Source: CmP2 sp052084925 | GTDB lineage: Bacteria; Actinomycetota; Actinomycetes; Actinomycetales; Micrococcaceae | Reading direction: 5' to 3' | Assembly: GCA_052084925.1 (NCBI GenBank) | Contig: JBQDEV010000009.1 | Location: forward strand, 1-64,000 | DNA: 64,000 bases | Shown: one piece after another, positions 33,354 to 42,179 of the stretch | How the letters are laid out: each line of letters starts with the position of its first letter | Numbering within the stretch: position 1 is the stretch's first letter | Made by a program: the position numbers and the translations under genes | The notes under the pieces: generated by a model | Seen by the model: only the letters and a program-made list of their open reading frames with translations | Databases searched by the model: none | Told to the model about the DNA's origin: nothing

Positions 33354-34445
33354 CTAGCCTTGTGGCGCCGGCAGACGCTTCAATGTCTCTGCAATCACAA
33401 GGTCGGTGAAATCGTGGGTGCTCAGGGGTCCTCCCAGCTCAGCGGTGCGCTGGGTTGGCTCCGCAAGACAACCGGTCAGTGAATCCAGAATCGCGGTGGC
33501 GGCGCCCATCAGCGACTCCATGCGGTGCCGATGCCCGAGAGTGGACAGCATGTGTGCGCAGGAAAACAGCACCGCGCTGGGGTTGGCCTGGCCTTGTCCA
33601 GCTATAGTCGGAGCGGAGCCGTGGTGAGTTTGGACCATGATCCGAGAAGACCCTTGTAGCAATTTGCCGATGACACCAGAAGTACCAGACAGACCCGTGG
33701 CCAGATCGGTCAAGATACGACCGATCGAATTGCTGGTGACGACGACATCGAGTTCGTGCGGAGAATTGATCAAGACACCGATGGCGTCCTCTACCCGCAG
33801 TTCATTGACCCGCACGGTCGGATAATCGGGTGCTAAATCCTGGACACTTTCCATGAAAATCCCCTCCGTCAGGGGAAGGAGATCAGTCTGGTGCACCACG
33901 GTGAGGGATTGTCGCCGTCGTTCTGCCACCTCAAAAGCAGTTTGGGCTACGTGGGATGATCCCTCGCGAGTGATCTTTCGGACGGCCAACGCCATATCAG
34001 AGGTAGGCATCATTTCATTGACGGTGCCTTGGCTCTCATTCATCACGTATCCGGGCTCGTTCAGGTGGACGAGTGCCAAATCGAAGGGCGAGATCTGAGG
34101 CGGAGTGATACCGCTCAACGTGCGGACGGGGCACACGGTGGCGTAGAGATCCAAGTTGCGTTGGAGCACGGCACTCGGAGTCAACACTCCTAATTCGCTG
34201 GGCGGATAGTTGCCGAAGTTCACTGGACCGAGGATGAGTCCGTCACAGGACTGAGCTAGAGCGATCATGTCGGGGTCCGGTGAGCGATCACCGAAGGAGA
34301 TTGAGCTGAACCCCAGGGGCATCGATTCGATGTGGTGGTCGACGTCTATATGGGTGAGGACAGATGTGAGCAACTGATGCGAAGAAAAGGTCACCTCCGG
34401 GCCAATGCCGTCGCCTTCGAAGACACCGAATTTCATGTCAGGCAC
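33354..34445 (-). CDS. isopropylmalate/isocitrate dehydrogenase-like protein with altered active site (paralog 1)
   Basis: A 363-residue protein of the beta-decarboxylating dehydrogenase fold: FEGDGIGPEVT near the N-terminus and THHGSAPTIAGQGQANPSAVLFSCAHML near the C-terminus. Aligned by eye with Thermus LeuB, key residues are changed. The catalytic Lys185 context VDKAN reads VHQTD, metal-binding Asp241 in GNIFGDILSD becomes Arg (SNSIGRILTD), Asp217 becomes Glu, and substrate arginines 94, 104 and 132 become Gln, Cys and His. Normal enzyme activity is therefore doubtful. The start is GTG at 34445 with AAGGAG 5 nt upstream. It lies 261 bp downstream of its paralog on the same strand and has lower GC. 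Confidence 0.75.
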   Translation of the reverse strand: MPDMKFGVFEGDGIGPEVTFSSHQLLTSVLTHIDVDHHIESMPLGFSSISFGDRSPDPDMIALAQSCDGLILGPVNFGNYPPSELGVLTPSAVLQRNLDLYATVCPVRTLSGITPPQISPFDLALVHLNEPGYVMNESQGTVNEMMPTSDMALAVRKITREGSSHVAQTAFEVAERRRQSLTVVHQTDLLPLTEGIFMESVQDLAPDYPTVRVNELRVEDAIGVLINSPHELDVVVTSNSIGRILTDLATGLSGTSGVIGKLLQGSSRIMVQTHHGSAPTIAGQGQANPSAVLFSCAHMLSTLGHRHRMESLMGAATAILDSLTGCLAEPTQRTAELGGPLSTHDFTDLVIAETLKRLPAPQG

Positions 34446-34706
34446 TGGAACTCCTTGAACCGTTCAGGTTTCTGGTTGACATTGTGGGGACAGAACCCCG
34501 GTGCGACACCCATGGCGACGAGCTTCGCTCAGTGCTCCGAATCGTGCGTCGATGCGTGCCGAGAGCCCTCATGATCACGGCCTCGGAGGCTAATTCTTCG
34601 CCGGACTTCCGTCATCCTATGATGCATGGTGAGTGCAAGAGCGATGATGTGGTGACATGTCGACGCGGGGACGATGAGCCGAGGGCTGCTTGGTGTCGTT
34701 GCTCTT

Positions 34707-35804
34707 CTACACTACCGGCGTCGCACCGAGCCGAGCCAGGGCGAGCTCAATCACCAGGTCGGTGTATTCGTGCGTGCTCAGCGGGCCGTGCAGGTCGGCT
34801 GTGCGCCACTCCGGGTGGGCCAGCACCTCGGCCAGCGTCTGCTGCACCGTGTTGGCCACTCTGATGAGCCGATCGCACTTCGCCTGATGGCCGAGGAAGG
34901 CCATCAGCATGCCGGTGGAGGCCAGCATCGACGTCGGGTTCGCCACGTTCTGACCCGAGAGATGTGTGGCCGGGCCATGCTGGGCCTGGGCGAGCACATG
35001 CGAGGAGCCCGCGCTCAGGGACGCGGAGATCCGGTGTGAGTCGGTCACTTGGGCGGCCTGCTCCGAGAGGATCCGGCCGAACAGATTCGTGGTCACGATG
35101 ACGTCGAACCGGGAGGGATCCCGCTCCAGCCAGGCGGCCATCCGGTCCACGCGCTCCTCGTGGTACTCCACATCCGGGTAATCGGTGGCCACATCGCGCA
35201 CCGCCTCGAGGAACAGCCCCTCGGTGACCGGCAGCGCGTCTGACTGATGTGCGGCCGTGACATGACGACGCCGCAACCGCGCCGTCTCGAAGGCGCTGCG
35301 GGCCAGCCGCTCGATGCCCTCGCGGGTCACCTTCCGCACCGAGAGCGCCAGATCCGGGGTCGGCATCATCTCGGAAGGTCCCTCGGCCGCGCTGCGATCG
35401 GCGAACAGCCCATCGGTGTTGTCACGCACCACCATCAGGTCAACATGGGGGCGCAACGGCGAGGCCACCCCGCCGTAGGTGCGGGCTGGACGGAACCGGG
35501 AATACAGTCGCAACTCCCGGATCAGCTCACGCTCCGGGTCGAGCCCGCCCAGGCTCGGCTGCGGGTAGCGCTCGCGATCCAGGGGGCCGAGGATGACGCC
35601 GTCGGCATTGCGGGCAGCGGCCAGCGCCTCGGCGGGAAAAGTACTTCCGGTCTCGCGCAGAGCAGACAAGCCCACCGGCACCGTGACGATCTCATGGTCG
35701 ATGCCCATGAACCCGAACATCTCTTCAGACAGGCGCCGGGCAGCCTGAGCTACGTCGTACCCGATGCCGTCGCCTTCGAAGAGGGCGAGTCTCATGTGTG
35801 CCAC
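34707..35804 (-). CDS. isopropylmalate/isocitrate dehydrogenase-like protein with altered active site (paralog 2)
   Basis: A 365-residue protein, clearly homologous to the next downstream gene, sharing EMMPT-x-D-x-AL-x-VRK-x-TREG and LHGPLSTHEYTDLVIE-type blocks. FEGDGIG and the NVANPTSML cofactor region are kept. The LeuB catalytic Lys is replaced (AHQSDALP), Asp241 is Arg (TNLFGRILSE) and Asp245 is Glu, but Asp217 (RVDRMA) and two substrate arginines (FRP and VVRDNTDG) are retained. The start is GTG at 35804 with TAGGAG about 10 nt upstream, mirroring the GTG-x-x-ATG start of paralog 1. Closest known functions are tartrate/D-malate dehydrogenases, but the changes make this unsure. Confidence 0.75.
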   Translation of the reverse strand: MAHMRLALFEGDGIGYDVAQAARRLSEEMFGFMGIDHEIVTVPVGLSALRETGSTFPAEALAAARNADGVILGPLDRERYPQPSLGGLDPERELIRELRLYSRFRPARTYGGVASPLRPHVDLMVVRDNTDGLFADRSAAEGPSEMMPTPDLALSVRKVTREGIERLARSAFETARLRRRHVTAAHQSDALPVTEGLFLEAVRDVATDYPDVEYHEERVDRMAAWLERDPSRFDVIVTTNLFGRILSEQAAQVTDSHRISASLSAGSSHVLAQAQHGPATHLSGQNVANPTSMLASTGMLMAFLGHQAKCDRLIRVANTVQQTLAEVLAHPEWRTADLHGPLSTHEYTDLVIELALARLGATPVV

Positions 35805-36016
35805 TGCTGGTTCACTCCTATTCTGCGAGATGCCGTTGTGACGCTGAGCGCACCGCACTCCACAGCGAAGGCGTAGCGAACAGCGTATAAGTGATAGACG
35901 AAATGCGCTCCTGTTCCTCATGTCGATCGAGGGTTAAGGCGAGGGTGAACTTCTAGGTGGGAGCGGTGTTCATCCGGACGTCACGCCGGGTTTGTCGAAC
36001 GTGGTTGACTGGAACC

Positions 36017-36892
36017 ATGCTGAACGATCCGCAGAACTCGCAGCCCGTTCCCGACGAGGCGACGGCGTCGTCCGCCTCGACCGTACTGCCCTCGGGTGAA
36101 CGGAGGAAGATGGTGTGCCTCGATGTTGACGGCACCCTGGTGGATCACGACGGACGGATGTCGGAGACGGTGCGCGCCGCGGCCCGCGACGTCGTGGACG
36201 CCGGGCACCACGTGATGATCGCCACCGGCCGCTCCCTGCAGGCCACGCTGCCCATTATCGAGACCATCCGGATGCGCAACGGCTACTCGGTGTGCTGCAA
36301 CGGCGGGGTCACCCTGCGCCTCACCGACCAGGTGGAGGAGGGGTACGAGGTGATCGACCGGCGCACCTTCGACCCTGCTCCGGTGCTCGAGCAGCTGCGC
36401 CACCGGATCCCCAGCGCGAAGTACGCCATCGAGGACGACGCCGGGAACTTCCTCTCCACGGAGCGGTTCCAGGACATGAGTTTCGGGGTGAAGGCGCGCG
36501 GCGTGTCCTTCGAGCAGCTGCTGGAGACCACCGCGGTGCGCCTGGTGGTGTTCTCCACGGACTCCTCCACGGAGTCGTTCGCCGAAGCGGTCGAGGCGAT
36601 CGGGCTGCAGGGGGTGACCTACTCGGTGGGCTGGAGCGCCTGGCTGGACGTGGCCGCCGCCGGGGTGACCAAAGCCTCCGGGCTGGAGGCGCTGCGCGCC
36701 AGACTCGGGGTGAACCTGGAGGACACGGTGGCCATCGGCGATGGCTACAACGACGTCGAGATGCTGGCCTGGGCCGGCCGCGGGGTGGCCATGGGGCAGG
36801 CCCCCGACGACGTCAAGCGCATCGCCGACGAGGTGACCGACGACGTCTACGGTGACGGTGCGGCCCTGGTGCTGCGTTCGCTGCTGCGGTAG
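36017..36892 (+). CDS. HAD-superfamily phosphatase, Cof type
   Basis: A 291-residue cytosolic phosphatase, probably acting on sugar or nucleotide phosphates. HAD motif I is VCLDVDGTLVDHDG (the aspartates near residues 36-38), motif II lies around MIATGRSL, motif III is the Lys in GVTKASGLEAL and motif IV is AIGDGYNDVEML, followed by GVAMGQAPDDVK. The C2B cap between motifs II and III is present. The ATG at 36017 is preferred over the upstream GTG at 35957 because the family similarity begins after it. The gene precedes the toxin locus by 85 bp and may or may not share its transcript. Confidence 0.92.
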   Translation: MLNDPQNSQPVPDEATASSASTVLPSGERRKMVCLDVDGTLVDHDGRMSETVRAAARDVVDAGHHVMIATGRSLQATLPIIETIRMRNGYSVCCNGGVTLRLTDQVEEGYEVIDRRTFDPAPVLEQLRHRIPSAKYAIEDDAGNFLSTERFQDMSFGVKARGVSFEQLLETTAVRLVVFSTDSSTESFAEAVEAIGLQGVTYSVGWSAWLDVAAAGVTKASGLEALRARLGVNLEDTVAIGDGYNDVEMLAWAGRGVAMGQAPDDVKRIADEVTDDVYGDGAALVLRSLLR

Positions 36893-36943
36893 CTTGTAGA
36901 GCGGAATCGGCCGCCGCGAGCCGGCCGTCGACGGCGAAACGCG

Positions 36944-36975
36944 GAAACACAGAAGCACGGAAGCACAGGAGCACA
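36944..36975 (+). repeat. four 8-bp tandem repeats covering the SD of the toxin locus
   Basis: GAAACACA, GAAGCACG, GAAGCACA and GGAGCACA follow each other without gaps. The last copy supplies the GGAG ribosome binding site, 6 nt before the GTG at 36978. Slippage would add or remove 8-bp units with SD-like cores. Confidence 0.65.
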
Positions 36976-36977
36976 GC

Positions 36978-37313
36978 GTGGGCGGATTCAACGTCGACCC
37001 GGAAGAGATGGGGCGACTGCGGACGGCGCTGCAGGGTTCGTCGTCGTCGTTCTTGGAGCGCAGCCTCCCCGAGAATCCGGGGGTGGACGTGCTGGGCGAC
37101 CCCGGCGTGGACGCGGCGATGACCGCCTTCGCCGGTGACGCCCGGACCCACCACAACCGCTTCGGCAACCGGTTCTCTTACCTGGCCACCGAAGTCGGCG
37201 ACTTCAGCGACTACACGGTGACCACCGACGAGGAGTGGAGCACCACCCTCGGGCGGAGCTATCAGGCCGTGGATGTCATCGCCCCGCTGCGCCGCATCTT
37301 CGGAACCGACTGA
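36978..37313 (+). CDS. small helical partner protein of the calpain-type toxin
   Basis: A 111-residue protein starting with GTG, SD GGAG. It is predicted helical without a signal peptide: VDPEEMGRLRTALQGSSSSFLER, a glycine/proline turn, then DAAMTAFAGDARTHHNRFGNRFSYL and EEWSTTLGRSYQAVDVIAPLRRI. Size and helix-turn-helix shape resemble WXG100/ESX proteins and the small chaperones encoded before LXG/WXG toxins. It ends 6 bp before the toxin gene. The role as a secretion partner is inferred from position and shape. Confidence 0.6.
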   Translation: MGGFNVDPEEMGRLRTALQGSSSSFLERSLPENPGVDVLGDPGVDAAMTAFAGDARTHHNRFGNRFSYLATEVGDFSDYTVTTDEEWSTTLGRSYQAVDVIAPLRRIFGTD

Positions 37314-37319
37314 TCTGCC

Positions 37320-38687
37320 ATGGGACTCTTCGCGAACCTCATCGGCGATGTGCCCGGCCAGGCCACCGGCATCTTCTCCAGCGCCACCGACCTCGCCCAC
37401 CTCGCCGACGCGCTGCAGGACGACTACGACACCGCACTGACCACCAAGAACGCCCCCGAGGAATGGGAGGGCGAGGCCGCCGAGACCTTCGGCGACGTCA
37501 TGTACGACCAGACCCTGCAGATCGCCGACCTTCAGGAAGGCACCCGCCGCTCCGCCGGCGCGCTGGAGGATTACGGCTGGGTGGTGCAGGCCGAACAGGG
37601 TCGCTGCGAGGGGATCCGGGCGACCATGCTCCACCTCGATGCCGAGGTTGACGCCGCCACCGGGCTCGTCGAGAAGGCGCAGGCCTACCTCCGGGTGCTG
37701 CCCGAGGTCACGCGGAACCAGCAGGATTACGTGGACGCGGTGGCCGCCGTGCGCGCGGCGGCCGGGATCTGCGCGGCGCTGCTGGCCGAGGGTGCTCACG
37801 CCGAGCCCTACAACTACACCGACGACGGTCGGGACCGCGGCACGCGCCGGGACCTGCGGGCCGACGAGCTGGAGGGGATCGCCGAGTCGCTGGAGAACGG
37901 GCGGCTCTACCCCGATGACATCAACCAGCGCAGCATCGGCGACTGCTACCTGCTGGCCGCACTGTCCAGCATGGCGCGCACCACCGAGGGGCGCGAGCAC
38001 CTGAAGGAGATGGTGCAGCCGCACTATGTGGACGGCGAGCTGGTCGGGTTCATGGTGACCCTCTACGAGGACCCGCTGAACCCCGACTCCGGGGGCGGGC
38101 GCACCGTGTTCGTGGATGACATTTACCAGTACGGCGCCGCCGGCAGTTCGGGCGGGCCGAACGCGTTCTCGGTGATCGAGGCCGCCTACGGGCAGGTGTA
38201 TCCGGCCGGGACCCTGCCGGATAATAGCGAGGGCAACGGACTGACCGGCGGGCGACCCGATGCTTCGCTGGAGGAACTGACCGGCACCGACTCGGAGGTG
38301 GTTCGACGTCGTCGAGGGTTCCTCGGTCTCGGGGACGGGTACTCCGGGGCGCAGCGAGACGAGATCATCGCGGCCGGAGAAGAAGGGCGTCCCGCGGTGG
38401 CGGCCACGGCGGGGATGTCCGAGGAGGATGTCAAGGAGGCGGTCAACGTGACCACCGTGACCATCGACGGCGAGCAGGAGCAGATCGAGATCGTAGGCTC
38501 GCACGCCTATGAGGTGGTGTCCTCCGACGAGAACGGCGTGACCCTGCGCAACCCCTGGGGGTACAACAACCCCGGCGGCACGGGTGACGACGCGACCACC
38601 CCGCTGGACGCCACCTTCACGATGTCCTGGGAGGACTTCGAGACCTACTGCAGCGACGTCTCCATTTCGGGAGGGTACTCGTCATGA
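37320..38687 (+). CDS. WXG-domain toxin with C-terminal calpain-like cysteine protease
   Basis: A 455-residue protein. Residues 1-150 are helical with a WEG motif (EEWEGEAAETFGD, about 41-53), like a WXG100 secretion domain. The C-terminal half is a calpain (peptidase C2) core: INQRSIGDCYLLAALSSMA with nucleophile Cys209, GSHAYEVVSSDENG with His395 and LRNPWGYNN with Asn411, in the order of the calpain triad. No signal peptide is present, which fits type VII-like export. It is followed by two homologous small genes, one overlapping its stop by 4 bp, the place where immunity genes sit. I infer an intercellular protease toxin. An intracellular regulatory protease is the alternative. Confidence 0.8.
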   Translation: MGLFANLIGDVPGQATGIFSSATDLAHLADALQDDYDTALTTKNAPEEWEGEAAETFGDVMYDQTLQIADLQEGTRRSAGALEDYGWVVQAEQGRCEGIRATMLHLDAEVDAATGLVEKAQAYLRVLPEVTRNQQDYVDAVAAVRAAAGICAALLAEGAHAEPYNYTDDGRDRGTRRDLRADELEGIAESLENGRLYPDDINQRSIGDCYLLAALSSMARTTEGREHLKEMVQPHYVDGELVGFMVTLYEDPLNPDSGGGRTVFVDDIYQYGAAGSSGGPNAFSVIEAAYGQVYPAGTLPDNSEGNGLTGGRPDASLEELTGTDSEVVRRRRGFLGLGDGYSGAQRDEIIAAGEEGRPAVAATAGMSEEDVKEAVNVTTVTIDGEQEQIEIVGSHAYEVVSSDENGVTLRNPWGYNNPGGTGDDATTPLDATFTMSWEDFETYCSDVSISGGYSS

Positions 38688-39055
38688 CCGATCCGGCACA
38701 CGATGCAGCAACGGGGCACGGGGGCGGGGCGCTGCGCTTCGCCCTGACCGGGACCGAGGTGTTCCGGCCGGGGACCGGGCCGTTCCCCGCCTACACGATG
38801 GCCGCGGCCGGGATCGAGGACGGCGTGATGGTCGCCTTCCTGCAGGGGGTGGATCCGGCGCCCGACGGCGGGATCCCCCGGACCCGGCTCACCGCGGGAC
38901 AGTCCGTGACCGATGCACGCGCAGGGACGTTCACCCTGCTGCACGTGACCCCGCAGGTGGGCGGGCTCGCTCCGGGCACGCGGCCGGCGGGTGCGGTGTT
39001 CGAGTTCCGTCCCGCGCCCGGGTTCGCGCTGGATCCGGGGCTGGGCGATGCGTGA
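38684..39055 (+). CDS. cytosolic putative immunity protein/protease inhibitor
   Basis: A 123-residue protein whose ATG overlaps the toxin stop (ATGA). No signal peptide. A beta-rich core with LRFALTGTEVFRPGTGPFPAYTM, then GTFTLLHVTP, and an ending F-x-x-x-PAPGFALDPGLG. The same blocks recur in the next gene (RLSIEGSAVLRPGVEPFPAYTV, GVFTLLDAEP, PHPDFELAEGL), so the two arose by duplication. As the first gene after the protease, it should protect the producing cell from inside (inference). It overlaps the lipoprotein gene by 8 bp. Confidence 0.65.
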   Translation: MTDPAHDAATGHGGGALRFALTGTEVFRPGTGPFPAYTMAAAGIEDGVMVAFLQGVDPAPDGGIPRTRLTAGQSVTDARAGTFTLLHVTPQVGGLAPGTRPAGAVFEFRPAPGFALDPGLGDA

Positions 39056-39557
39056 GGTACTGGTGCGTGACGTCCGGGTCGAGCGGCGGGCTGGCGGGGT
39101 GGCGCGGAAGCTCGGCGTCGTCGTGATCGCGGGGCTGGCGCTGAGTGCGCTCGCGGGCTGCGGTGGTTCCGGGGCTGAGAAAGGGTCAGAGAACGGGGCT
39201 GAGAACGGGGCTGAGAACGGAACGTCGGCGGAGTCGACCCCGATCGAGTGCACCGGGGTGCGGCTGAGCATCGAGGGCAGCGCCGTGCTGCGCCCCGGCG
39301 TCGAGCCCTTCCCGGCGTACACGGTGTCCGCGGTGGGGGAGGACGACGACGGCGTGTACGCGGACCTGCGGGGTGTCGACGACGGCGACGGCGGATTTGG
39401 GGCGGTGGTGCTGCATCGCGGCGAGGCCGTGGAGGATCCGGCGGCGGGCGTGTTCACCCTGCTCGACGCCGAGCCGAGCGGCGAGGACGCGACCGAGCAC
39501 TCCGTGTCGCTCTGCCTCGACCCGCACCCAGATTTCGAGCTCGCCGAGGGGTTGTAG
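39048..39557 (+). CDS. lipoprotein paralog of the putative immunity protein
   Basis: A 169-residue protein from ATG at 39048. The signal peptide has a basic N-terminus, a hydrophobic core (KLGVVVIAGLALSALAGC) and the lipobox LAGC with lipidated Cys at about residue 32. A linker of four 12-bp DNA repeats (39171-39218, Gly-Ala/Ser-Glu-Asn/Lys units) leads to the same beta-rich domain as the preceding cytosolic protein, here with two cysteines. It would display the inhibitor fold on the outer face of the membrane, able to bind incoming protease (inference). Confidence 0.7.
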   Translation: MREVLVRDVRVERRAGGVARKLGVVVIAGLALSALAGCGGSGAEKGSENGAENGAENGTSAESTPIECTGVRLSIEGSAVLRPGVEPFPAYTVSAVGEDDDGVYADLRGVDDGDGGFGAVVLHRGEAVEDPAAGVFTLLDAEPSGEDATEHSVSLCLDPHPDFELAEGL

Positions 39558-39721
39558 CCGTCCGCCGTCAAGCCCCGTTCTGTCAACCTGTGGACGGCCG
39601 CGCGCTCGCGAAGGGTCCTACACAGCAAATCTGTGGATAAAACACCTGTACTAGCGCGCCCGAAAAGGGTATGCTAGATTCATCAAACGATGGATCGAGC
39701 AAGGTCGGGAGGTGAGCGGCG

Positions 39722-41623
39722 GTGACCACCCTGCTGAAGCCTGCCGAGAGTGCTGTGCAGACCGCCGCTGCGCCGGTCGATGCCGCCGATCTGTTCGCCG
39801 ACATCAGCCTGGATGCCGCCCTGCACATCGTGCAGGAGGGGCTGCAGACGGTGAGTCGCCGGCTCTCGGATCCGGACATGCGCTCAGAATTCGCGCGGTT
39901 CTCTGTCGACGACGCCGTCGATGCGGGCAACACCGTGCCCGGTCTGCTGCGTGCCACCCAGTCGGTGCTGCAGTTGGCCTCCGGCGTGCAGGCGCGGCTC
40001 GATGGCATTACCGCGGAGTCGTTCGCCCAGCCCGCGGAGCGCGCCGCCCTGCTCGGGCTCCCGGCGCAGGGCAAGATCGGCTTCCGCAACCCCGGTGAAT
40101 TCCTGCAGGACACCACCAGCGTCTCGCGCCATGCCGCCGCGCAGCGGGTGCGCGACGCCGAGAACTTCCAACCCCACCGTTTAGGAGCCCCCGGCAGCAC
40201 GGATGAGATGGGCGACGACGCCACGGGGCGGTTGGGCAGCCTGCTCCCCGAGGTGGCAGCCGGATTCGCGGACTGCTCTATCGGTGCCGACCGGTTGCGG
40301 GTGATCACCGGCGCCGTCGCCAAGATCCGGGCCGAGGCCGAGCTGGGCGACATTGATCTCAGAGTCGTGGACGGACTGATCCGCGGCGGGGACGCCGAGC
40401 TGGCGGAGTCAGCCCGAGTTGATTCTTACGCGGAGTTCCGCGCCACGGTGGCGCGCTGGCGCCAGGCCGTGCTGATGCTGCTGAACCCCGAGGATCCGGT
40501 GGCCCCCGGAGAGCGGGAGGCCTACCGGCGGCGCGGGCTGCGCTTCATCCGACAGGATGGCGAGGTGTTCCTCTGGGAGGCGAGTCTCACCCAGGAAGGC
40601 CACGAGCTGTTGCGCACCGTGGAAGCGGCCGCGAACAATCCGCGACGCCGCGGCGAGGAGCCCTGCGATGCGCAGCAGGAGCCGGTGGTTACCGACGAGC
40701 GCAGCCGCACTCAGCGCGCGCACGACGGTCTGCTCGGGGTGCTCGGCGCGGGGCTGCGGGACCTGGGTAACGGCCTGCCCAGCCAGGGCGGGGCGCGGCC
40801 GCAGCTGCACGTGACCGCCGGGCTCGGGGCCCTGATGCGGATGGCTCATCGCTCCGGGCTGCTGCCTGCCGATTTTGACCCCGCGCTGCTCGAGGGTGCC
40901 AGCTCGCAAGAGCTACTGGTGGCCGCCGGTTACTCCGGTCCCGCCGGGGCATCGATGCTGCGCCGGATGCTCTGCAACGCCGAGATCATTCCCGTGGTGC
41001 TGGGCACCGACTCCGAGGTGCTAGACGTGGCGGTGGGGAACCGGCTGTTCTCCGCGGCCCAGCGGCGGGCGCTGGTGGCGCGCGACGGCGGCTGCGCGAT
41101 TCCGGGGTGCACCTTCCCGGCCGCCTGGTGCGAGTCCCACCACATCGTTCCCTGGGCGCAGGGCGGGCCCACCAGCATCGACAACGGGGTGTTGCTGTGC
41201 ACGCATCACCACCATTCCGTGCACGAAGATCACTGGATCATCCGGATGCACGACGGCGTTCCCTGGTTCACCCCGACTGCGAGTCTGGCGCCTCTGCTGG
41301 ACGACGCCGAACGACAACCCCGGCGTAACCGGGTGTGGCGGGACCACCCGCGCCGACGTCCCCGATCCATCAGCGCTCCGGCCGCAGGGCTGTCACTGAA
41401 CGGACCGCCGGAAGGAGTGCCAGAAGGGCCGCCGGAGAACGGACCCGCAGAAAACGGACCACCAGGAACCGCGCCACCAGGAATCGCGACGGGCTACTCG
41501 GCCCTGCGGCACACGCAGCTCACCGTGCGCTGCTCGGTGTCCTCGGTGCTGGGCGCCGGAAGAGCACGCCGAAAAACACCACGCAGAACCACAGCGCCCG
41601 CCGCATCAGCAGAACCTGGCTGA
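39722..41623 (+). CDS. HNH endonuclease of the DUF222 (13E12 repeat) family
   Basis: A 633-residue protein from GTG at 39722 with GGGAGG 8-9 nt upstream and a TATGCT box at 39670-39675. The N-terminal DUF222 region (about 20-400) is helical. The HNH domain lies at about 440-510 with GCAIPGCTFPAAWCESHHIVPWAQGGPTSIDNGVLLC split into strand, zinc cysteines and His-His, ending in THHHHSVHEDHW. The last 110 residues are proline/glycine-rich and low in complexity, encoded by degenerate GGA/CCA repeats. This family is multi-copy in actinobacterial genomes and its function is unresolved. Confidence 0.9.
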   Translation: MTTLLKPAESAVQTAAAPVDAADLFADISLDAALHIVQEGLQTVSRRLSDPDMRSEFARFSVDDAVDAGNTVPGLLRATQSVLQLASGVQARLDGITAESFAQPAERAALLGLPAQGKIGFRNPGEFLQDTTSVSRHAAAQRVRDAENFQPHRLGAPGSTDEMGDDATGRLGSLLPEVAAGFADCSIGADRLRVITGAVAKIRAEAELGDIDLRVVDGLIRGGDAELAESARVDSYAEFRATVARWRQAVLMLLNPEDPVAPGEREAYRRRGLRFIRQDGEVFLWEASLTQEGHELLRTVEAAANNPRRRGEEPCDAQQEPVVTDERSRTQRAHDGLLGVLGAGLRDLGNGLPSQGGARPQLHVTAGLGALMRMAHRSGLLPADFDPALLEGASSQELLVAAGYSGPAGASMLRRMLCNAEIIPVVLGTDSEVLDVAVGNRLFSAAQRRALVARDGGCAIPGCTFPAAWCESHHIVPWAQGGPTSIDNGVLLCTHHHHSVHEDHWIIRMHDGVPWFTPTASLAPLLDDAERQPRRNRVWRDHPRRRPRSISAPAAGLSLNGPPEGVPEGPPENGPAENGPPGTAPPGIATGYSALRHTQLTVRCSVSSVLGAGRARRKTPRRTTAPAASAEPG

Positions 41624-41654
41624 TCCGACGGGCGGGTGCGGAAAGACTGCAGAA

Positions 41655-42179
41655 TCAGACGTCGCGGCCCTGGGGCTCGTCGTCGTCGGTCTCCTCACCA
41701 TGCGCGTCGAAGCGCTCGATGGACGCCTTCAGCTCTGCCTCGGCAGCGGCGCGGTCGGCCCAGCCCTCGGCCTTGACCCACTTGCCGGGCTCCAGGTCCT
41801 TGTAGCGGGTGAAGAAGTGCTCGATCTCCTTCAGCAGCCACTCCTCGATATCGGAGAGCTCCTGGATATGATCGAAACGCTTGTCGTCCGGGACGCACAG
41901 CAACTTCGCGTCGCCGCCGCCGTCGTCGGTCATGTTGAACACGCCGATCGGGCGCGCCTCCACGATCACACCGGGGACGAGATCGAAACCGGGCAGGTAC
42001 ACCATGGCGTCCAGCGGGTCGCCGTCCTCGCCCAGGGTGTCCTCGAAGAACCCGTAGTGGGTGGGGTACTGCATGGGGGTGAACAGCACACGGTCCAGGC
42101 GCAGTCGACCAGTCTCGTGGTCGAACTCGTACTTGACGCGGGAACCGGCGGGGATCTCGATGGTGACGTCGTGGCTCAT
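41655..42179 (-). CDS. ppa: inorganic pyrophosphatase
   Basis: Hydrolyses pyrophosphate in the cytosol. A 174-residue family I enzyme: KYEFDHETGRLRLDRVLF, YPTHYGFFEDTLGEDGDPLDAMV with the three metal-binding aspartates in the DGDPLD region, DDKRFDHIQELSDI and the C-terminal Lys/Trp segment. An AAAGGAG lies 5 nt before the ATG. It diverges from dacB, whose start is 58 bp away. Confidence 0.97.
   Translation of the reverse strand: MSHDVTIEIPAGSRVKYEFDHETGRLRLDRVLFTPMQYPTHYGFFEDTLGEDGDPLDAMVYLPGFDLVPGVIVEARPIGVFNMTDDGGGDAKLLCVPDDKRFDHIQELSDIEEWLLKEIEHFFTRYKDLEPGKWVKAEGWADRAAAEAELKASIERFDAHGEETDDDEPQGRDV

Noticed and set aside
39171..39218. 12-bp repeats considered as a CRISPR-like array
   Set aside because: The units are adjacent without spacers and encode an in-frame linker in a lipoprotein.
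39722..41623. HNH gene considered as an intron-encoded homing endonuclease
   Set aside because: The DUF222 region and full-length frame identify the free-standing 13E12 family; no interrupted host gene flanks it.
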